Positions 11,167 through 21,565 of a stretch of 64,000 nt of DNA are shown here, piece after piece. The translations under genes were made by a program, and so were the position numbers. This DNA comes from Bactrocera neohumeralis. Lineage: Eukaryota > Arthropoda > Insecta > Diptera > Tephritidae. Positions within the stretch are counted from its first letter, which is position 1; each line of letters opens with the position of its first letter. The stretch spans positions 8,277,401-8,341,400 of the forward strand of contig NC_065921.1 of NCBI RefSeq assembly GCF_024586455.1, written 5' to 3'. A model generated the notes under the pieces. That model saw only the letters and a program-made list of their open reading frames with translations, was not told where the DNA came from and searched no databases.

Positions 11167-11355
11167 CTAGTTTAAGCACGAAATTTTTTTAACCACTGAA
11201 GTGTTCGTTGCTGATTCTTCTTTGAGTTGCTCACTTGTGGGCATTCGTTTTTCGAATGTGCCGCTTTGCTGAAATTGCTTTAATTTATAATTTAAAAAGT
11301 AGGCAGCGCTATACACTTCGTCCAGCTGTTTTCTGACAATGGAAAGATCTGGCAT
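11167..11355 (-). CDS. Unrecognised 62-residue ORF, 5' part of the frameshifted pair
   Basis: The ATG is at 11355. The protein starts MPDLSIVRKQLDEVYSAAYF and is helical in character (YKLKQFQQSGTFEKRM). It runs into a seven-A tract (minus strand GTTAAAAAAATTTCG) and then stops at 11167. Moving one base at that tract joins it to the open frame of the 10754-11143 ORF, giving about 200 residues. So the two are probably one gene broken by an indel, an assembly error in a homopolymer, or less likely a programmed shift. The minus-strand text just upstream of the ATG reads ATATCAG, which could be a weak splice acceptor. Confidence 0.4.
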   Translation of the reverse strand: MPDLSIVRKQLDEVYSAAYFLNYKLKQFQQSGTFEKRMPTSEQLKEESATNTSVVKKISCLN

Positions 11356-11399
11356 AAAGCAGGTACCTGATATTCTAGGAATTCTATTTATAGTAGACT

Positions 11400-11544
11400 G
11401 TATTTAAAAGTGATTGAAGACCATCCATTGTGTTATTGTTACCTTTTTTGGACGATGATTTTGTTTTATAACATTTGGTTTGGTTATTGTTGTGATCTCA
11501 AGATTACCGTTGAAGGCGTGGTGCTTGAAATACGAAGGTTTTTT
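11400..11544. other. Short AT-rich spacer
   Basis: Nothing specific was seen. The last part may already belong to the transposase pseudogene that follows. Confidence 0.3.
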
Positions 11545-11985
11545 GTGTCACAGTGTTAGAAGGGCTCAAAATCAATGAAAGCTTTGATGCTGATCAAAAA
11601 TCATCTTTGGCAATGAAGCAAATTTGTACCATGATGGGTTTGTTAATGACCAAAATCGCTGTTCTAAGAATCCATATGCATCCACAGCTTCCCACAGTTT
11701 GGTGTGAATTCTGGCTGGAAGCATACTTGTACCTTGTGGTTTTGGAAAATGAGACTGGTGTCTTGGCCGATATTGTATGATATTGTTATGACCAATATGT
11801 GGTTTCAACAAAACGGTGTTACATGCCGTACAACTCTTGAAACGCTGCAGTTACTGCATGAGACATTTCCAGGTCGTCCACTCTCTCAACTGATTGTTGG
11901 AGCTTTAGTCACTCAACTGATCTTCCTGAACATTTATGTATACACATACACAAGTATATATAACCCTATATCTAGCTCGAATATT
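11545..11985 (+). pseudogene. Mariner-superfamily transposase core, degraded
   Basis: The frame from 11553 contains HPQLPTVWCEFWL and VVLENETGV, which match the mid-core of a DDE transposase (PQ..TVWCGFW; FFENE.G). After a frameshift it continues MWFQQNGVTCRTTLETLQLL then HETFPGRPLS. The family block is normally FQQDGA.CHTA, so the second catalytic Asp is Asn here. N-terminal and C-terminal parts are missing. It belongs to the same family as the pseudogene at 47.5-48.5 kb. Confidence 0.7.
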
Positions 11986-11987
11986 TG

Positions 11988-12030
11988 TAAGTGAACAAAA
12001 CTACTATACTCTGTGGCAACATATTGCTCA
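11988..12030 (-). repeat. Rep-A end fragment
   Basis: GTGAACAAAACTACTATACTCTGTGGCAAC is the terminal text of Rep-A on the minus strand, immediately after the transposase pseudogene. Confidence 0.5.
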
Positions 12031-12839
12031 GCTGAGGAGCACAGTTAAGAAAGAGCAGTGAGAATAGATCCCTACTAATCGGCACAGCCATTCATCATTA
12101 GTGATCATATGCGGGGAGGATCACAAATCTCACAAAGAGAACGCTTTAAAGAGCTCTCATTTATCCTGCATTCGGATTTACTACACCATTTATTGCCTTA
12201 AATTTTTTCAAGCGTCGACTGCGCTTTTGGTTAAAGCATTTTTCTCTTATACAAGCTTCGATTTTGCCATTGCGTATGTGAATGCATGAGAGGATGAAAC
12301 ACCGAGCATAGTTTTCAATCCACATATCATTGCATTTTTCAGCTGCTGCGGAAACTCAAAATTGATTCTGCACCAACAACAACAAACAGAAAAACTTTTC
12401 AAGCGAAAAATGCTTACAAATACAAACAATTTTCCAAACTAATCCGACACAACTCAATCAAAAGAGAGCGAAAAAAACCCCAAAACAAAAACAAGAGCAA
12501 AACAAAGCTGCATGCAAACTTGCCACACATGGGGGCGATCAGCATAAATTTATAGCGTAATAATGTGTGTATATACATATGTACATATAAAGAGGAGCTT
12601 GAAAAAGTTTTCAAAGTGATATTTGCAGATTCTACTTATGTGCACAGCCTATATTTATGCCTGACACACCTACATATACATATGTGCATACACTTATACA
12701 TTAAAAAAATGTACTTGTGTGTGTGTGCAAATATTTGTTTGAGCATATGTAAGTTTGCGTTGGGTCAACCACAATCGACAGCCCCGGACAGCCATTCAAC
12801 AATGTTAACTGTTCACAATGTGTCGGCAGGCTGTTGGCG
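12031..12839. other. Non-coding stretch
   Basis: No gene is recognised. TATACATATGTACATAT-type runs lie at about 12570-12590 and 12670-12690, with a GT-rich run near 12715. Confidence 0.45.
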
Positions 12840-12992
12840 TCAACAACAGCAACAACAACAACAACAAAAGCAACAACAACTACAGCAACAAAAACAAAAA
12901 CAACGAAAGCAATAACAACAACAAAAACAATAACAACAGCAAAAGCAATAACATAAACAACAACAACGGTAAAAGGATCAACAAAAATACGA
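12840..12992. repeat. Interrupted CAA/ACA trinucleotide repeat
   Basis: About 150 bp of CAACAA interspersed with CAG, AAA and ATA units. It generates Gln- and Asn-rich frames that are not supported as coding by anything else. Confidence 0.85.
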
Positions 12993-14010
12993 AATCAAAT
13001 TAACTGTTCGACAAGCGGCGCTCGCCAGTCGGACGAAACAAAGCTCACCCAAAATATTTCCAGCTGAACACACACACACATGTATATATATGTATATACA
13101 TATATACACACATGCATCAATTCAAACACACAGCATCACTGCCAGCCATTTTGAAATGCTTGCGAGTCTGAAAAAGTATTTTTGACTGGCTGTGTGGATA
13201 TATTCATGTATTTGCATGCGATGAGCTCCTATTTAATTCGCTCGGCTCGTTTTCGAAATGTATCACGTTTCAAGTGAATAATTTTATTTCTGTGTATATT
13301 TGCAGTGTTTTTTGGCATTTTGTCATTTTCATTCACATTCTCAATCTCATTCACTCTCGCCCGCCCGTCCGCTGCGCGTGCCAGTGCACTGCAACAATAT
13401 GCTAACAATAAATACGACAGAACAGAAATGTTTGATATTTGTTTAATTCTGACCGCGTTTTTCGCCACCCTCGGCTCCCCTCCGCCTACTTTGCATGTGA
13501 CACTCTTTTGGGTTGATTTCGGCAGTCGCCCTCTGGATTTAATTGCGTCACTTTATGGTCGAAACGTGACATAATCATAAACTGGTTGAGTTCGCAAATT
13601 GCTTGGGGTCTAAATAGTAGTCACATATACACAAACATACATATACCTACTACTAAATGTATACGGAGGACGCAGCAGACATAATGAGTGCATGACATAC
13701 TTGTTTATGTATGGTGAAGTGATGGTGCCATTTTGTGCTATTCTTATCGTGAAATTATCACTTTGGTATTTTGTCGCTCAAACATAAATTATTTTCAGGA
13801 AAATTAGTGACCAAAACAGCATATGTTTGCAAATGGTTTGTATTCAAAATTCTCTAATTTTGTCAGCTACTTCAGACTACTTTATGAATCATATTTGCAT
13901 CTAGGTCAACTTAAGGTTAGGTCATATGGTAGTAATTTTCACACTCTGACAGCACTTAAAATGATACATAAGGACCTTTTGTTAAGATATTACTAAAAAA
14001 CAAGAAACTT
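12993..14010. other. Non-coding stretch with CA and TATG microsatellites
   Basis: ACACACACAC followed by TATATATGTATATACATATA lies at about 13068-13115. The region 13315-13400 is richer in C, with CCCGCCCGTCCGCTGCGCG text. No gene is recognised. Confidence 0.45.
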
Positions 14011-14014
14011 TATA

Positions 14015-14405
14015 TTGGGTAGTCGAAAAAGTCTTTTCGTAAATCTAATTAAACTTCAACTCCTTTTTTATATTTATAATGAACAAAAAAAGTAACATTT
14101 TGGTCGACCACTTTTTGCCATTTTTCTGCTAGAGACATTATACTATCAGTGTAAATCTTTCACATCGAAATTTACAGAAATCTCAAAATACATATAGCGA
14201 ATTTCTACATTATTTTCACTCATTTTTGAACAGCTGTAACTTTTTTTTAACTTCCTCGAATTAATTTTTTTGGTTGAATGAAGCTTAAAATCTCACCTTT
14301 CCAACACTATATGGTGTGCCATACCATGTGATTGGTAACACTGGAGATATACGACTGCAACGACATCTATTGACAAAATACGAAAAAACTTTTTCGGCTA
14401 CCTAA
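14015..14405 (-). mobile_element. Irritans-type mariner deletion derivative (MITE-like)
   Basis: TTGGGTAGTCGAAAAAGTC at the left end matches the reverse complement of the right end (CGAAAAAACTTTTTCGGCTACCTAA). Both are flanked by TA (14013-14014 and 14406-14407). The left interior (GTCGACCACTTTTTGCCA) is the 3' UTR of the irritans-type element at 31.19-32.39 kb. The right interior (ATATACGACTGCAACGACATC) is its 5' UTR. So almost all of the transposase was deleted while both ends were kept. Confidence 0.85.
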
Positions 14406-14584
14406 TAGGAATGATAATAAATGATATAAAACTGTATTAAAAAGGAAAGGCATCTCGACTGAATTAATTCAAAATGTAAAAGACAACCTATACTATATCT
14501 ATATATTATATTTATTTTATATTGCTGCTTGCATTCTGGTATAATAAATATTATTGTCGATTTTTCACTTCAAATTTGCACTTT

Positions 14585-14860
14585 TCGGAAAGTTTAAGGG
14601 GTCAGTAGGGTAAGCTTTTTATTATTATTTTTTTTGCATTTTCTGTTCCTTTATACCCTTAGAATTAAGGTAGAAACCCACTTTACCATTGGAAGGATTC
14701 GAAAAAGGCCCAAAAATAATAATACCGCTCGACGTTCGGAGCGCTCGGAGTGCACACCTCAAACTTTAAAGGCGTTTTTCTCAAAACACACTTTTTTAAA
14801 CTTGTGAACATGATTCCGGTCGAACTACTCAACCGATTTGCTTAATTTTTTTTTAAATGT
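14585..14860 (+). repeat. Rep-C fragment
   Basis: It begins TTTAAGGGGTCAGTAGGGTAAG and contains CAACCGATTTGC-type text. The start resembles the reverse complement of the end of the 26.83-27.29 kb repeat (CCATGTAACCCCTTAAG). It runs into the foldback element. Confidence 0.45.
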
Positions 14861-14925
14861 TCACAAAACGCCTGGCTATCGTCTCTACTAGATTCATAAT
14901 TTTTTATAATTTATTGACAATGTTA

Positions 14926-15330
14926 CATCACATATTCAGAAAGTTCGCTTTTCAAACTTTAAAAATTCCCGCAACAAAATTGTTATTCTCAGAAACTTTT
15001 TTATTTTTATTGGAAAAATTCCAAATTTCAAATCACTATGTTTAATCGTCTAATTGAGATAATCAAACTTCGTCGCAGAATTTTTTAAAGTTTGAAAAAT
15101 AAACTTTCTGAATATGTGATGGTTATTTTTGAGAAACGAAAATTAATTGGTGAAATTTTAGTATGAATAAAAAAACGAAAACTCCTATGTTAAATGAATG
15201 GGAACCTAAAAAAAAATAGCGACCTCTAAGAGTTATGCTACAGCGCCTGGCTTGAGCGAGGATTTTTGTTTTGCCAATCACTAACATTTGAGTTGAAAGA
15301 AAATTCAAAAATTTTTTTGAAGCACCCTAG
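14926..15330. mobile_element. Foldback MITE, copy 2 (one end truncated)
   Basis: CACATATTCAGAAAG...TTTTCAAACTTTAAAAATT at about 14930-14970 is inverted as AAAGTTTG...CTTTCTGAATATGTGATGG at about 15090-15122, so the middle folds back on itself. The right end GAAGCACCCTAG at 15330 matches the end of copy 1 at 57.17-57.66 kb. The right half of this copy is the reverse complement of the left half of copy 1 (TTAGGTTCCCATTCATTTAACAT). The left terminal part is missing. It has no coding capacity. Confidence 0.75.
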
Positions 15331-15464
15331 TATGTATACTGGCATTTTCATATAATTAAATATATATTTCGAAAATTTGAAATATATCAACAAATATGTA
15401 GTTTCGGATATGTGAAGGTATCGAATGAAAGAAGGAAAGTTTTGATAAAAATTCGATTCTTGAT

Positions 15465-15885
15465 GCTACTCCGGATACTTGGGCACAAAGGAATCGCCGA
15501 AAACCTGCAAGAAAGTGCACCCTTACCTTAAATTAGATCAAAATGGGAACTAACAGGTGTTCCTCTGTCTTTGTACGTTCGGGCACTGGATCTTTGGGAA
15601 TTGCGCGAGATCGCGAGCGAGCGTTGGTCAGCAGCCAGCACTTGTGGGGTTGCAAAACCTTCTGAATCAGAGTGAAACGTAGTGGAACGTGGTTTATTGA
15701 ACTAATAGCTTTTAGTTAGGTACTCCGAAATGATATGTAGGGGTCAATCGGAGCAAGCGAAGAGGCTAAGTATTTTGAAGCATGCAATTTACCAAAGTTG
15801 CAGGGAGAAAGATGAGGTTAAAAAACTATACACTTTCTCTTCCACTGTCCAGCTTTCACCAGACTAAGGTTTTAGCATCGCGGTT
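15465..15885 (+). pseudogene. Non-LTR retrotransposon RNase H tail fragment
   Basis: Reading frames show ILGHKGIAEN near 15475, then a long broken segment, then CREKDEVK near 15805 and FLFHCPAF in a shifted frame near 15835. The order and spacing match the RNase H C-terminus and Cys tail of the 6.24-7.41 kb copy (CMKEDEVK...LLDCSAF). Many stops make it dead. Confidence 0.65.
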
Positions 15886-15942
15886 GCTATACTTTCTACG
15901 AACCCAATTGACTGGAATTGATATTATAATAGTCGCCTCAAT

Positions 15943-15972
15943 GAATACGAAAAGACTTTTTCGACTACCCAA
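15943..15972 (+). mobile_element. Irritans-type mariner inverted terminal repeat remnant
   Basis: TACGAAAAGACTTTTTCGAC followed by TACCCAA and TA is the same terminal repeat seen at 14015 and 32390. No element body is attached on the left. Confidence 0.7.
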
Positions 15973-16086
15973 TATTTTAAAAGAAAGAAATAATATTTTC
16001 ATATATCTTTTTATTTGTCGAGAATATGCTGCAGCTTACTTACTGGATTCTTGGCTAATGTTATTCATAAAATTTTGTGAAATATA

Positions 16087-16631
16087 TTAGGTTGTCAAAA
16101 AAGTCTTGCGGTATTTTCGCTAGTTGGCGCTGAAAACGCGTAGTTCTAGTTTTATTCGTCGCATCGAGTCATGCTATACCTTTTTGGAAAGCTCATTTCA
16201 CGCGCTAACACGTGTTTGATTGATTGTCGTTTCTTTTAAGTCGTTCGTGAGTTATAGCGTCGCAAGCATGGAGCAAAATAAAGAGAAAATACGGCATATT
16301 TTAGAGTACTACTATGATAAAGGCAAAAATGCATTTCAAGCCGCCAATAAAATTTGTGCAGTTTATGGACCCGATACAATTTCCATTTCCACCGCACAAC
16401 GATGGTTTCAACGTTTTCGTTCTGGTGTAGAGGTGGTCGAAGATGCACCACGTTCCGGAAAGCCTGTCGTCGAAAATTGCGATAAAATCGCTGAATTGGT
16501 CGAAAGAGACCGGCATAGTAGCAGCCGTAGCATCGGTCAAGAGCTGGGCATGAGTCATCAAAAATTCATTTAAATTTCAATAAAGTAAATAAATTCAATA
16601 AAAATACCGCAAAACTTTTTTGACGACCTAT
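16087..16631 (+). mobile_element. Mellifera-type mariner deletion derivative, 545 bp with both ends
   Basis: The left end TTAGGTTGTCAAAAAAGTC and the right end, read in reverse (ATAGGTCGTCAAAAAAGTT), are near-perfect inverted repeats of about 30 bp. TA lies just outside each (16085-16086 and 16632-16633). The interior keeps the 5' UTR and the first 97 or so transposase codons, then jumps to a short AT-rich 3' end containing AATAAA. The whole catalytic domain is gone. Confidence 0.9.
16268..16573 (+). CDS. Mariner transposase DNA-binding domain only (101 residues)
   Basis: The ATG at 16268 follows GCGTCGCAAGC and opens an uninterrupted 101-residue frame. Residues 6-50 form the first helix-turn-helix (IRHILEYYYDKGKNAFQAAN, then QRWFQRFRSG). 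Residues 58-66 carry the DAPRSGKP linker, like the GRP-type hook of mariner proteins. Residues 70-97 form the second HTH (CDKIAELVERD...GQELGMSHQ). It then stops at TAA where the deletion joins. A full mariner protein is about 340-350 residues, so this is the N-terminal third with no catalytic residue. In this family the N-terminus binds the terminal repeats, so it could bind its own ends without cutting; that is inference, as is expression. Confidence 0.6.
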   Translation: MEQNKEKIRHILEYYYDKGKNAFQAANKICAVYGPDTISISTAQRWFQRFRSGVEVVEDAPRSGKPVVENCDKIAELVERDRHSSSRSIGQELGMSHQKFI

Positions 16632-16639
16632 TATTTTTC

Positions 16640-18290
16640 CCACTGCATGTAGCCAATGTTCAAATTAAACCGCTACAGTATGCTTTTATGCAAATATAAT
16701 ATCTAATATGCATACTAAATAATTTACCGTTTTACTTCCATCACAGATGCATACTTAGCCATGAATGCAAATAGCTAAGCATTAAATTTACAGTGCATAT
16801 TAGCATAAGTGTCGCTCTGGCAACAATTTGTCAATGATGCGGCATACAAAAGACACACTTCAACACTTAAACACACTTCGTGGCGATCCACAAGTTGCCC
16901 TGTCTAAATTAAATTAAGTGTCAGACAGTCAATTCTGCGCTGTTCATTAAAGTGTCAGCAGCAATTAAATGCATATTAAGACGGCATGTCGACTTCCAAA
17001 CTCGATTGAGTGTCGACACAATTCAAGATGCAACAGCAGCAAAGTTCTGAACTCTCAAAAGGCAAATTACTGTATAAATGTGAATGTAGTATGTATATAT
17101 GTATATGAGCTTCTATGTGCGTGTGTGTTTAAGTATATGGTATTTAGTAAATGTGTGTGCAGAAAAAATTAATATATTTAGCTTTATTATATATGTATAT
17201 AAGTATATAATGTCGAGTGAGTAAATAATACAACTCAAGCGGTCATAATTGTGGTAAACCATAATGACCTCCTTAGCCGCAACACATACACATACATCCA
17301 CATATGCTCTAACTGCTGCTTATTATTTCTGCGCTGCGCTTGTCTAATTCACTCAGCGTAGTGGCGTAAATAGTTTTAATTACATTTTCCGAGCTTTGGA
17401 AAAGAATGCGTTGCAATCATGCCATGCAAATTCAACTTTGAACTTTCCAAGTATGAATTCGTATGTCCGCGCTTGTGTGTGTGCCTGTGAGTGACTACTG
17501 TAAGTGGGTTAGCAGTCTAAAGATGCAGAAAATACTCATGATTGAATGTAGTTAAGTAAATATTGCTTTTATAATTGACATCCTCATTATTTGGTCATGA
17601 TGCAATAATTTTTTATGGCACTTGAGCAAATTTGTTGAGTGATTCTTCAAGTGTGTGCGCATGTGCTTGTGCTGCGTAATTGCGTGAGAAGCTACTGTAT
17701 AGAGAATACTCATAAGTTAGAGTTTTTTTAAATGATTAAATAAAATCATTAACCTCAAAAGTTTACCTAAAATAGGCATACAAGTATACATACATATGTA
17801 TATACATTTCTAGTATTTTGTGCTTCTAGCATGTAATATAGTATAAACTTTGCACAAACTTGCTGCTCAACTGATGGAAAATCAATATTCTTAGACCAAA
17901 CTGTTTGAGTAAAATACTCGAAAAACTAAAAATTACGTCGAGATATAAGGTATCAAGGCATTAATATATACATTGTCGTAGAAATTATTTATTCGTTTTG
18001 CACTAAAGCCAGATTTTTTCTCTGATACTGTTTTCGAGTTATCATCAAATAATGACTTTTGCTTATGGAAAAAGTTTTGTTTCGCAAAAATCGATATTCG
18101 ATCAAAGAAATAATAAATCAATATAAAAGTGTTCTACTCTTCGGAAAAATTATATAAAATTTCGCTTAAATAAAAATTTTCTTTTAAAAAATTATAGTAT
18201 ACGAGAAGTTTTCAAAACTTTTTTTGTTTTTTTTTTTTAAATTTAAATTTTTTGAAATAGTATTAAAATATAATACAGAACATTTTTTCT
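16640..18290. other. Non-coding, AT-rich stretch
   Basis: No gene is recognised. Microsatellite-like TATGTATATA runs lie near 17090-17105, 17190-17205 and 17785-17805. Poly-T/A tracts lie near 18215-18250. There is no element signature. Confidence 0.45.
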
Positions 18291-18372
18291 TACACCCTGA
18301 AGAAGGTATATGAAGTTTGTACGAAGTTTCTACCACCTAGAAGGAAATATCGCAGACCCCATAAAATATAAG
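18290..18372 (-). repeat. Rep-B end fragment
   Basis: ACACCCTGAAGAAGGTATAT, GAAGTTTGTACGAAGTTTCTA and CGCAGACCCCATAAAATATA match, in reverse, the end of Rep-B at about 60.98-61.05 kb (GGGTCTCCGACG...GTTACAAACTTCGTGACAAACTTAATATATCCTGTTCAGG). Confidence 0.6.
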
Positions 18373-18374
18373 AG

Positions 18375-19060
18375 GTCTGTTAAGAAGTCCCCGGCCTAAC
18401 ACATAGATGTTAGCCCTAACTTTCAAAAGATACTTGCATAAATTTGACAGATGTCAGATCATCAGCTTGTGAATTATATCATTTTGAGAGAAGCAACTTT
18501 TATTATTATGAAAATTTTGATAAAAAGGAATTTTTCTTGTTGATAAAATATTGTTTTTTGATAGTGAAAAGCAAACAATTGACTTCATGACGAGATTCCA
18601 GACCCTGCCTCAGGTAAATCAACCATCAAGGATGTAGCGAAGACGGTTTACGCCCAAAAGTGGTTGTTACCGACGAAAACTTGTATGGCTTTGAGAAAGC
18701 TCTGTGGTAAGTAGATGCCGCGCGAGCTCACTTTTGATTTAAAAGAACGACGAGTTGATGATTCGGAGCAAAAGATGTTCAAGTGTGTTTAACTAGAATT
18801 TTTGCTTCGATATGTGACAATAGTTGAACCATAATTGCATCATTTCACTCTGAAGTCCAATCGACAGTGAGCCATGTGGACTGCATACGATGAACCTGAT
18901 CTCCAGCGACTATTTGCTGTTCTCGGATCTCAAAAGAATGCTTGCTGGGAAGAAATTTTCGTAGATAGATGAGATGATTGCTAAAGATGGGGTCAATTTT
19001 GTATCATCCTTGAAGTGTTGTTGAATAAAAAAAAAAACGAATTTTGCTAAAAAAATTGCA
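18375..19060 (+). pseudogene. Mariner-like transposase, internally deleted and stop-ridden
   Basis: The 5' end reads GGTCTGTTAAGAAGTCCCCG followed by a UTR. Broken frames then give ALRKLCGK, PRELTFDLKERRVDDSE and FLLRYVT, followed by WLHHFTLKSNRQ and MWTAYDEPDL. After a jump the text is LFSDLKRMLAGKKF and DEMIAKDG. This order matches the mariner group often annotated as SETMAR-like (RKL...W.P..LT...K..R...SE; RYVTMDETW; LFADLKKML.GK.F). The first catalytic Asp motif is destroyed (VTIVEP) and the block with the second Asp is deleted. Confidence 0.65.
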
Positions 19061-20150
19061 TTAATCTCTTTGCAGCACAAAGTAAACCACAATCATACAA
19101 AGCACCTAAACGAAATGAATTTACAAACCACCTTCGTCATTCCCGAATAATTATGCAAAGCCTCGTTATCTACGATACACAAGCTTACAAATTTCAAAGC
19201 AATTTTATTCTACATAATTTACAATGTACTATATATATATATATATATATATAAGCATATACATATGTATATACACATAAGTAATTGTTATTTGACGGAA
19301 GCAATAAAAGTACTTTGTCTCTCACTGCCTGTGTCTCTGTTGGCATGTAAATCTGACATGGACACATATATTGGAATATATTCGAAAGCATTTATCATCA
19401 TTAAAGGACATTTAATTAATTCAAACAAATGTGACAAAGCAATTTTTCTACTTGCGCAGTCATTTATCAAATTGATAATAAAATTTCCCATACACACAGA
19501 GAGGCATATAAATAAAGTAGTGTTATATATGGATATATATTATATGTAAGTATGTATGCATAGTATATGCATATATGTACTTCGATATATATGCATGGGA
19601 GAGTACAAAATTTATGCAACGTAAAAGTAAACCGCTTGTTATCACCCTTTTCCCCTACATTTTGCAACACGAAGTAATTTGCCTCTCTGCGTTCTAATCA
19701 GATTTAGCGCTAAGTATGACTAAGCTTATTTTATAAAATATACTGTGGCATGTGTGTATGGGCTTGCGGATTACTATCCATTTAAGTAGTTAATGTCAAT
19801 GACACAGTCAATTAAATCACTCATGACATGCCAATAATTTTCACCGACTAACGTAAGGTATGTGCGTCGGCAATTATAGTCCTTCGCTGGATAAGTAGAG
19901 TCATTGAGGTTATGACGGCTGCAGCGGTAGTTAGTTTTAAGCCGCCATAATACTTGTAAATACAATTTTTTAGAACTTTGATTGTAACAATTTTTCCTAA
20001 TCACAGAAGATTTAACAAACTGTGAAGAAAATTCGATTGTAGTAGAACTTCTTTTTCGGCGCTCAAAATGTGTAAGAATTTTATTGAAAAAAAAAACCAA
20101 GCTGTAGATATGACTGATGCTAAATATCTAAATAGCTTATATTACATACA
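19061..20150. other. Non-coding stretch with a TA microsatellite
   Basis: An uninterrupted AT dinucleotide run lies at about 19229-19253, followed by TATACATATGTATATACACA. No gene is recognised. The 108-residue minus-strand frame at 19774-20100 shows no domain. Confidence 0.5.
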
Positions 20151-20244
20151 TATCGTCACCTAAAATGCTGTCAGATAAAATAACCAATACATAACCATTT
20201 TATAACCAAAACTCATATTTTGTTTCAATATGGTTACCAATATA

Positions 20245-21152
20245 CAAGGTCTGTCGCAAAAGAAACAGAACTTTTTAAATAAGTATAACTGTTTCTGGTG
20301 GCGTCACCTATTGGTGGGTATATGAAATAAAAAGTTTGATCTCTTGTTGACATTTCGTAGGACAATTAGATAACTACAATCGATGTTATCGATCTAAAAG
20401 TGACAGCAGCGTAAAATGCAAAGAGAAAATATTAAATTTTGTTTTAAACTTGGGAAAACGTTTATTGAAACATTTCAAATTATGAAAAAAGTTTATGGCG
20501 ATCAGTGCCTATCCCGTAGTAATGTGCATGAGTGGATTAAGCGATTCCAAGAAGGTCGTGAGGACCTCTGTGACGATCAGAAGTCGGTCGTCTTCAGAAG
20601 TCAAAAATAAAGACAATGCTGATTTGTTTTTACGATTCCGAGGATATTGTGCACCGAGAGTTCCTCCCACCTGGCCAAACGATTAATGTTGTGTTTTACC
20701 TTGGTGTTATGAAGCGTCTTTTGTCACGCATTCGTCGTGCTCGACCACAATACCGTGAGGCAGGGTCCGGGCGCCTGTTGCACGATAATGGTCATCGGTC
20801 GACGCTTGTCACTGATTTTTTGACAAAAAACTCCATATTAACCATTAATCACTCACCCTACTCACCTGATATGGCACCCTGTGATTTTAACCTATTTGGA
20901 AAACTTCATTTGTCCATGAAAGGACACGGGTTTCAGGACATTTCAGCTATCCAAAAGGCGACGACCGACATTCTCAAGAGCATTCCGAAAAATTACCTTA
21001 AACACTCATTTGAAAAGCTAATTGACCGGACTAAACGCTGTTTCGAAGCACAAGGAAACTACTTTGAATAAAAAAATATAACTTTTGAAAAATATTAATT
21101 TTTGTTTTTTTTTTGTTTTTTAACAGTCCTGTTTCTTTTGCGACAGACCTTG
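20245..21152 (+). mobile_element. Mariner element, 908 bp, inserted in the satellite MITE
   Basis: CAAGGTCTGTCGCAAAAGAA at the left is inverted as TTCTTTTGCGACAGACCTTG at the right. TA lies directly outside both ends (20243-20244 and 21153-21154). The terminal repeats are almost perfect over about 25 bp, suggesting a relatively recent insertion. At 908 bp it is about 400 bp short of a full mariner. Confidence 0.9.
20416..21071 (+). pseudogene. Mariner transposase with internal deletion
   Basis: The ATG at 20416 gives an N-terminal HTH (KFCFKLGKTFIETFQIMKKV, then SRSNVHEWIKRFQEGRED). The frame jumps at about 20600 from QKS to DSEDIVHREFLPPGQTIN, removing the rest of the DNA-binding region and the first catalytic Asp block. 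The C-terminal part is readable to the stop at 21071. LLHDNGHRS carries the second Asp and SPDMAPCDFNLF the third. Only 32 residues separate these two Asp, where a DD34D mariner has 34, so two codons have been lost right after HDN. The protein ends KRCFEAQGNYFE. Confidence 0.85.
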
Positions 21153-21565
21153 TATAACCATTGTAGAACCAAAACTCAATTTTTTTTTAATATAAGTGTA
21201 TAATAACCAATACATAACCATTGTATAGCCAAAACTCAAATTTTTTTCAATATGGTAACCAATATATAACCATTTTATAACTAAAACTCAAATTTTTTTT
21301 TTTTCAATATCAGAGTATGATAACCCATATATAACCATTTTATAACTAGAACTTAAATTTTGTTTCAATATGATGACCAATATATAACCATTGATCACCA
21401 AAATTTTATTTTGTTCCAATATAAGTGTATGATAACCAATACATAACCATTTTATAACCAAAACACATATTTTGTTTCAATTTGAGTGGTTTCTTTTTTA
21501 TCGTTTTTCCTTCGCCTGTAAACTTATGAAAAGTGATGTTAGATTTTGCCTTTTAGGTGACGATA

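Larger units (their letters stand above)
20151..21565. mobile_element. TIR element with internal about 60-bp tandem repeats (satellite MITE, copy 1)
   Basis: TATCGTCACCTAAAA at 20151 is inverted as TTTTAGGTGACGATA ending at 21565. Inside, units of about 60 bp with the text CCAATA(C/T)ATAACCAT(T/G)(T/A)TATAACCAAAACTCA repeat before and after an inserted mariner. About six units are visible at 21155-21480, plus one split unit at 20180-20240. Without the mariner the element is about 505 bp. No coding frame is seen. A second copy is at 47.07-47.46 kb and a fragment at 36.93-37.04 kb. Confidence 0.8.

Noticed and set aside
12565..13003. Gln- and Asn-rich ORFs
   Set aside because: Produced by the CAA/ACA trinucleotide repeat in two frames; no flanking coding signal.
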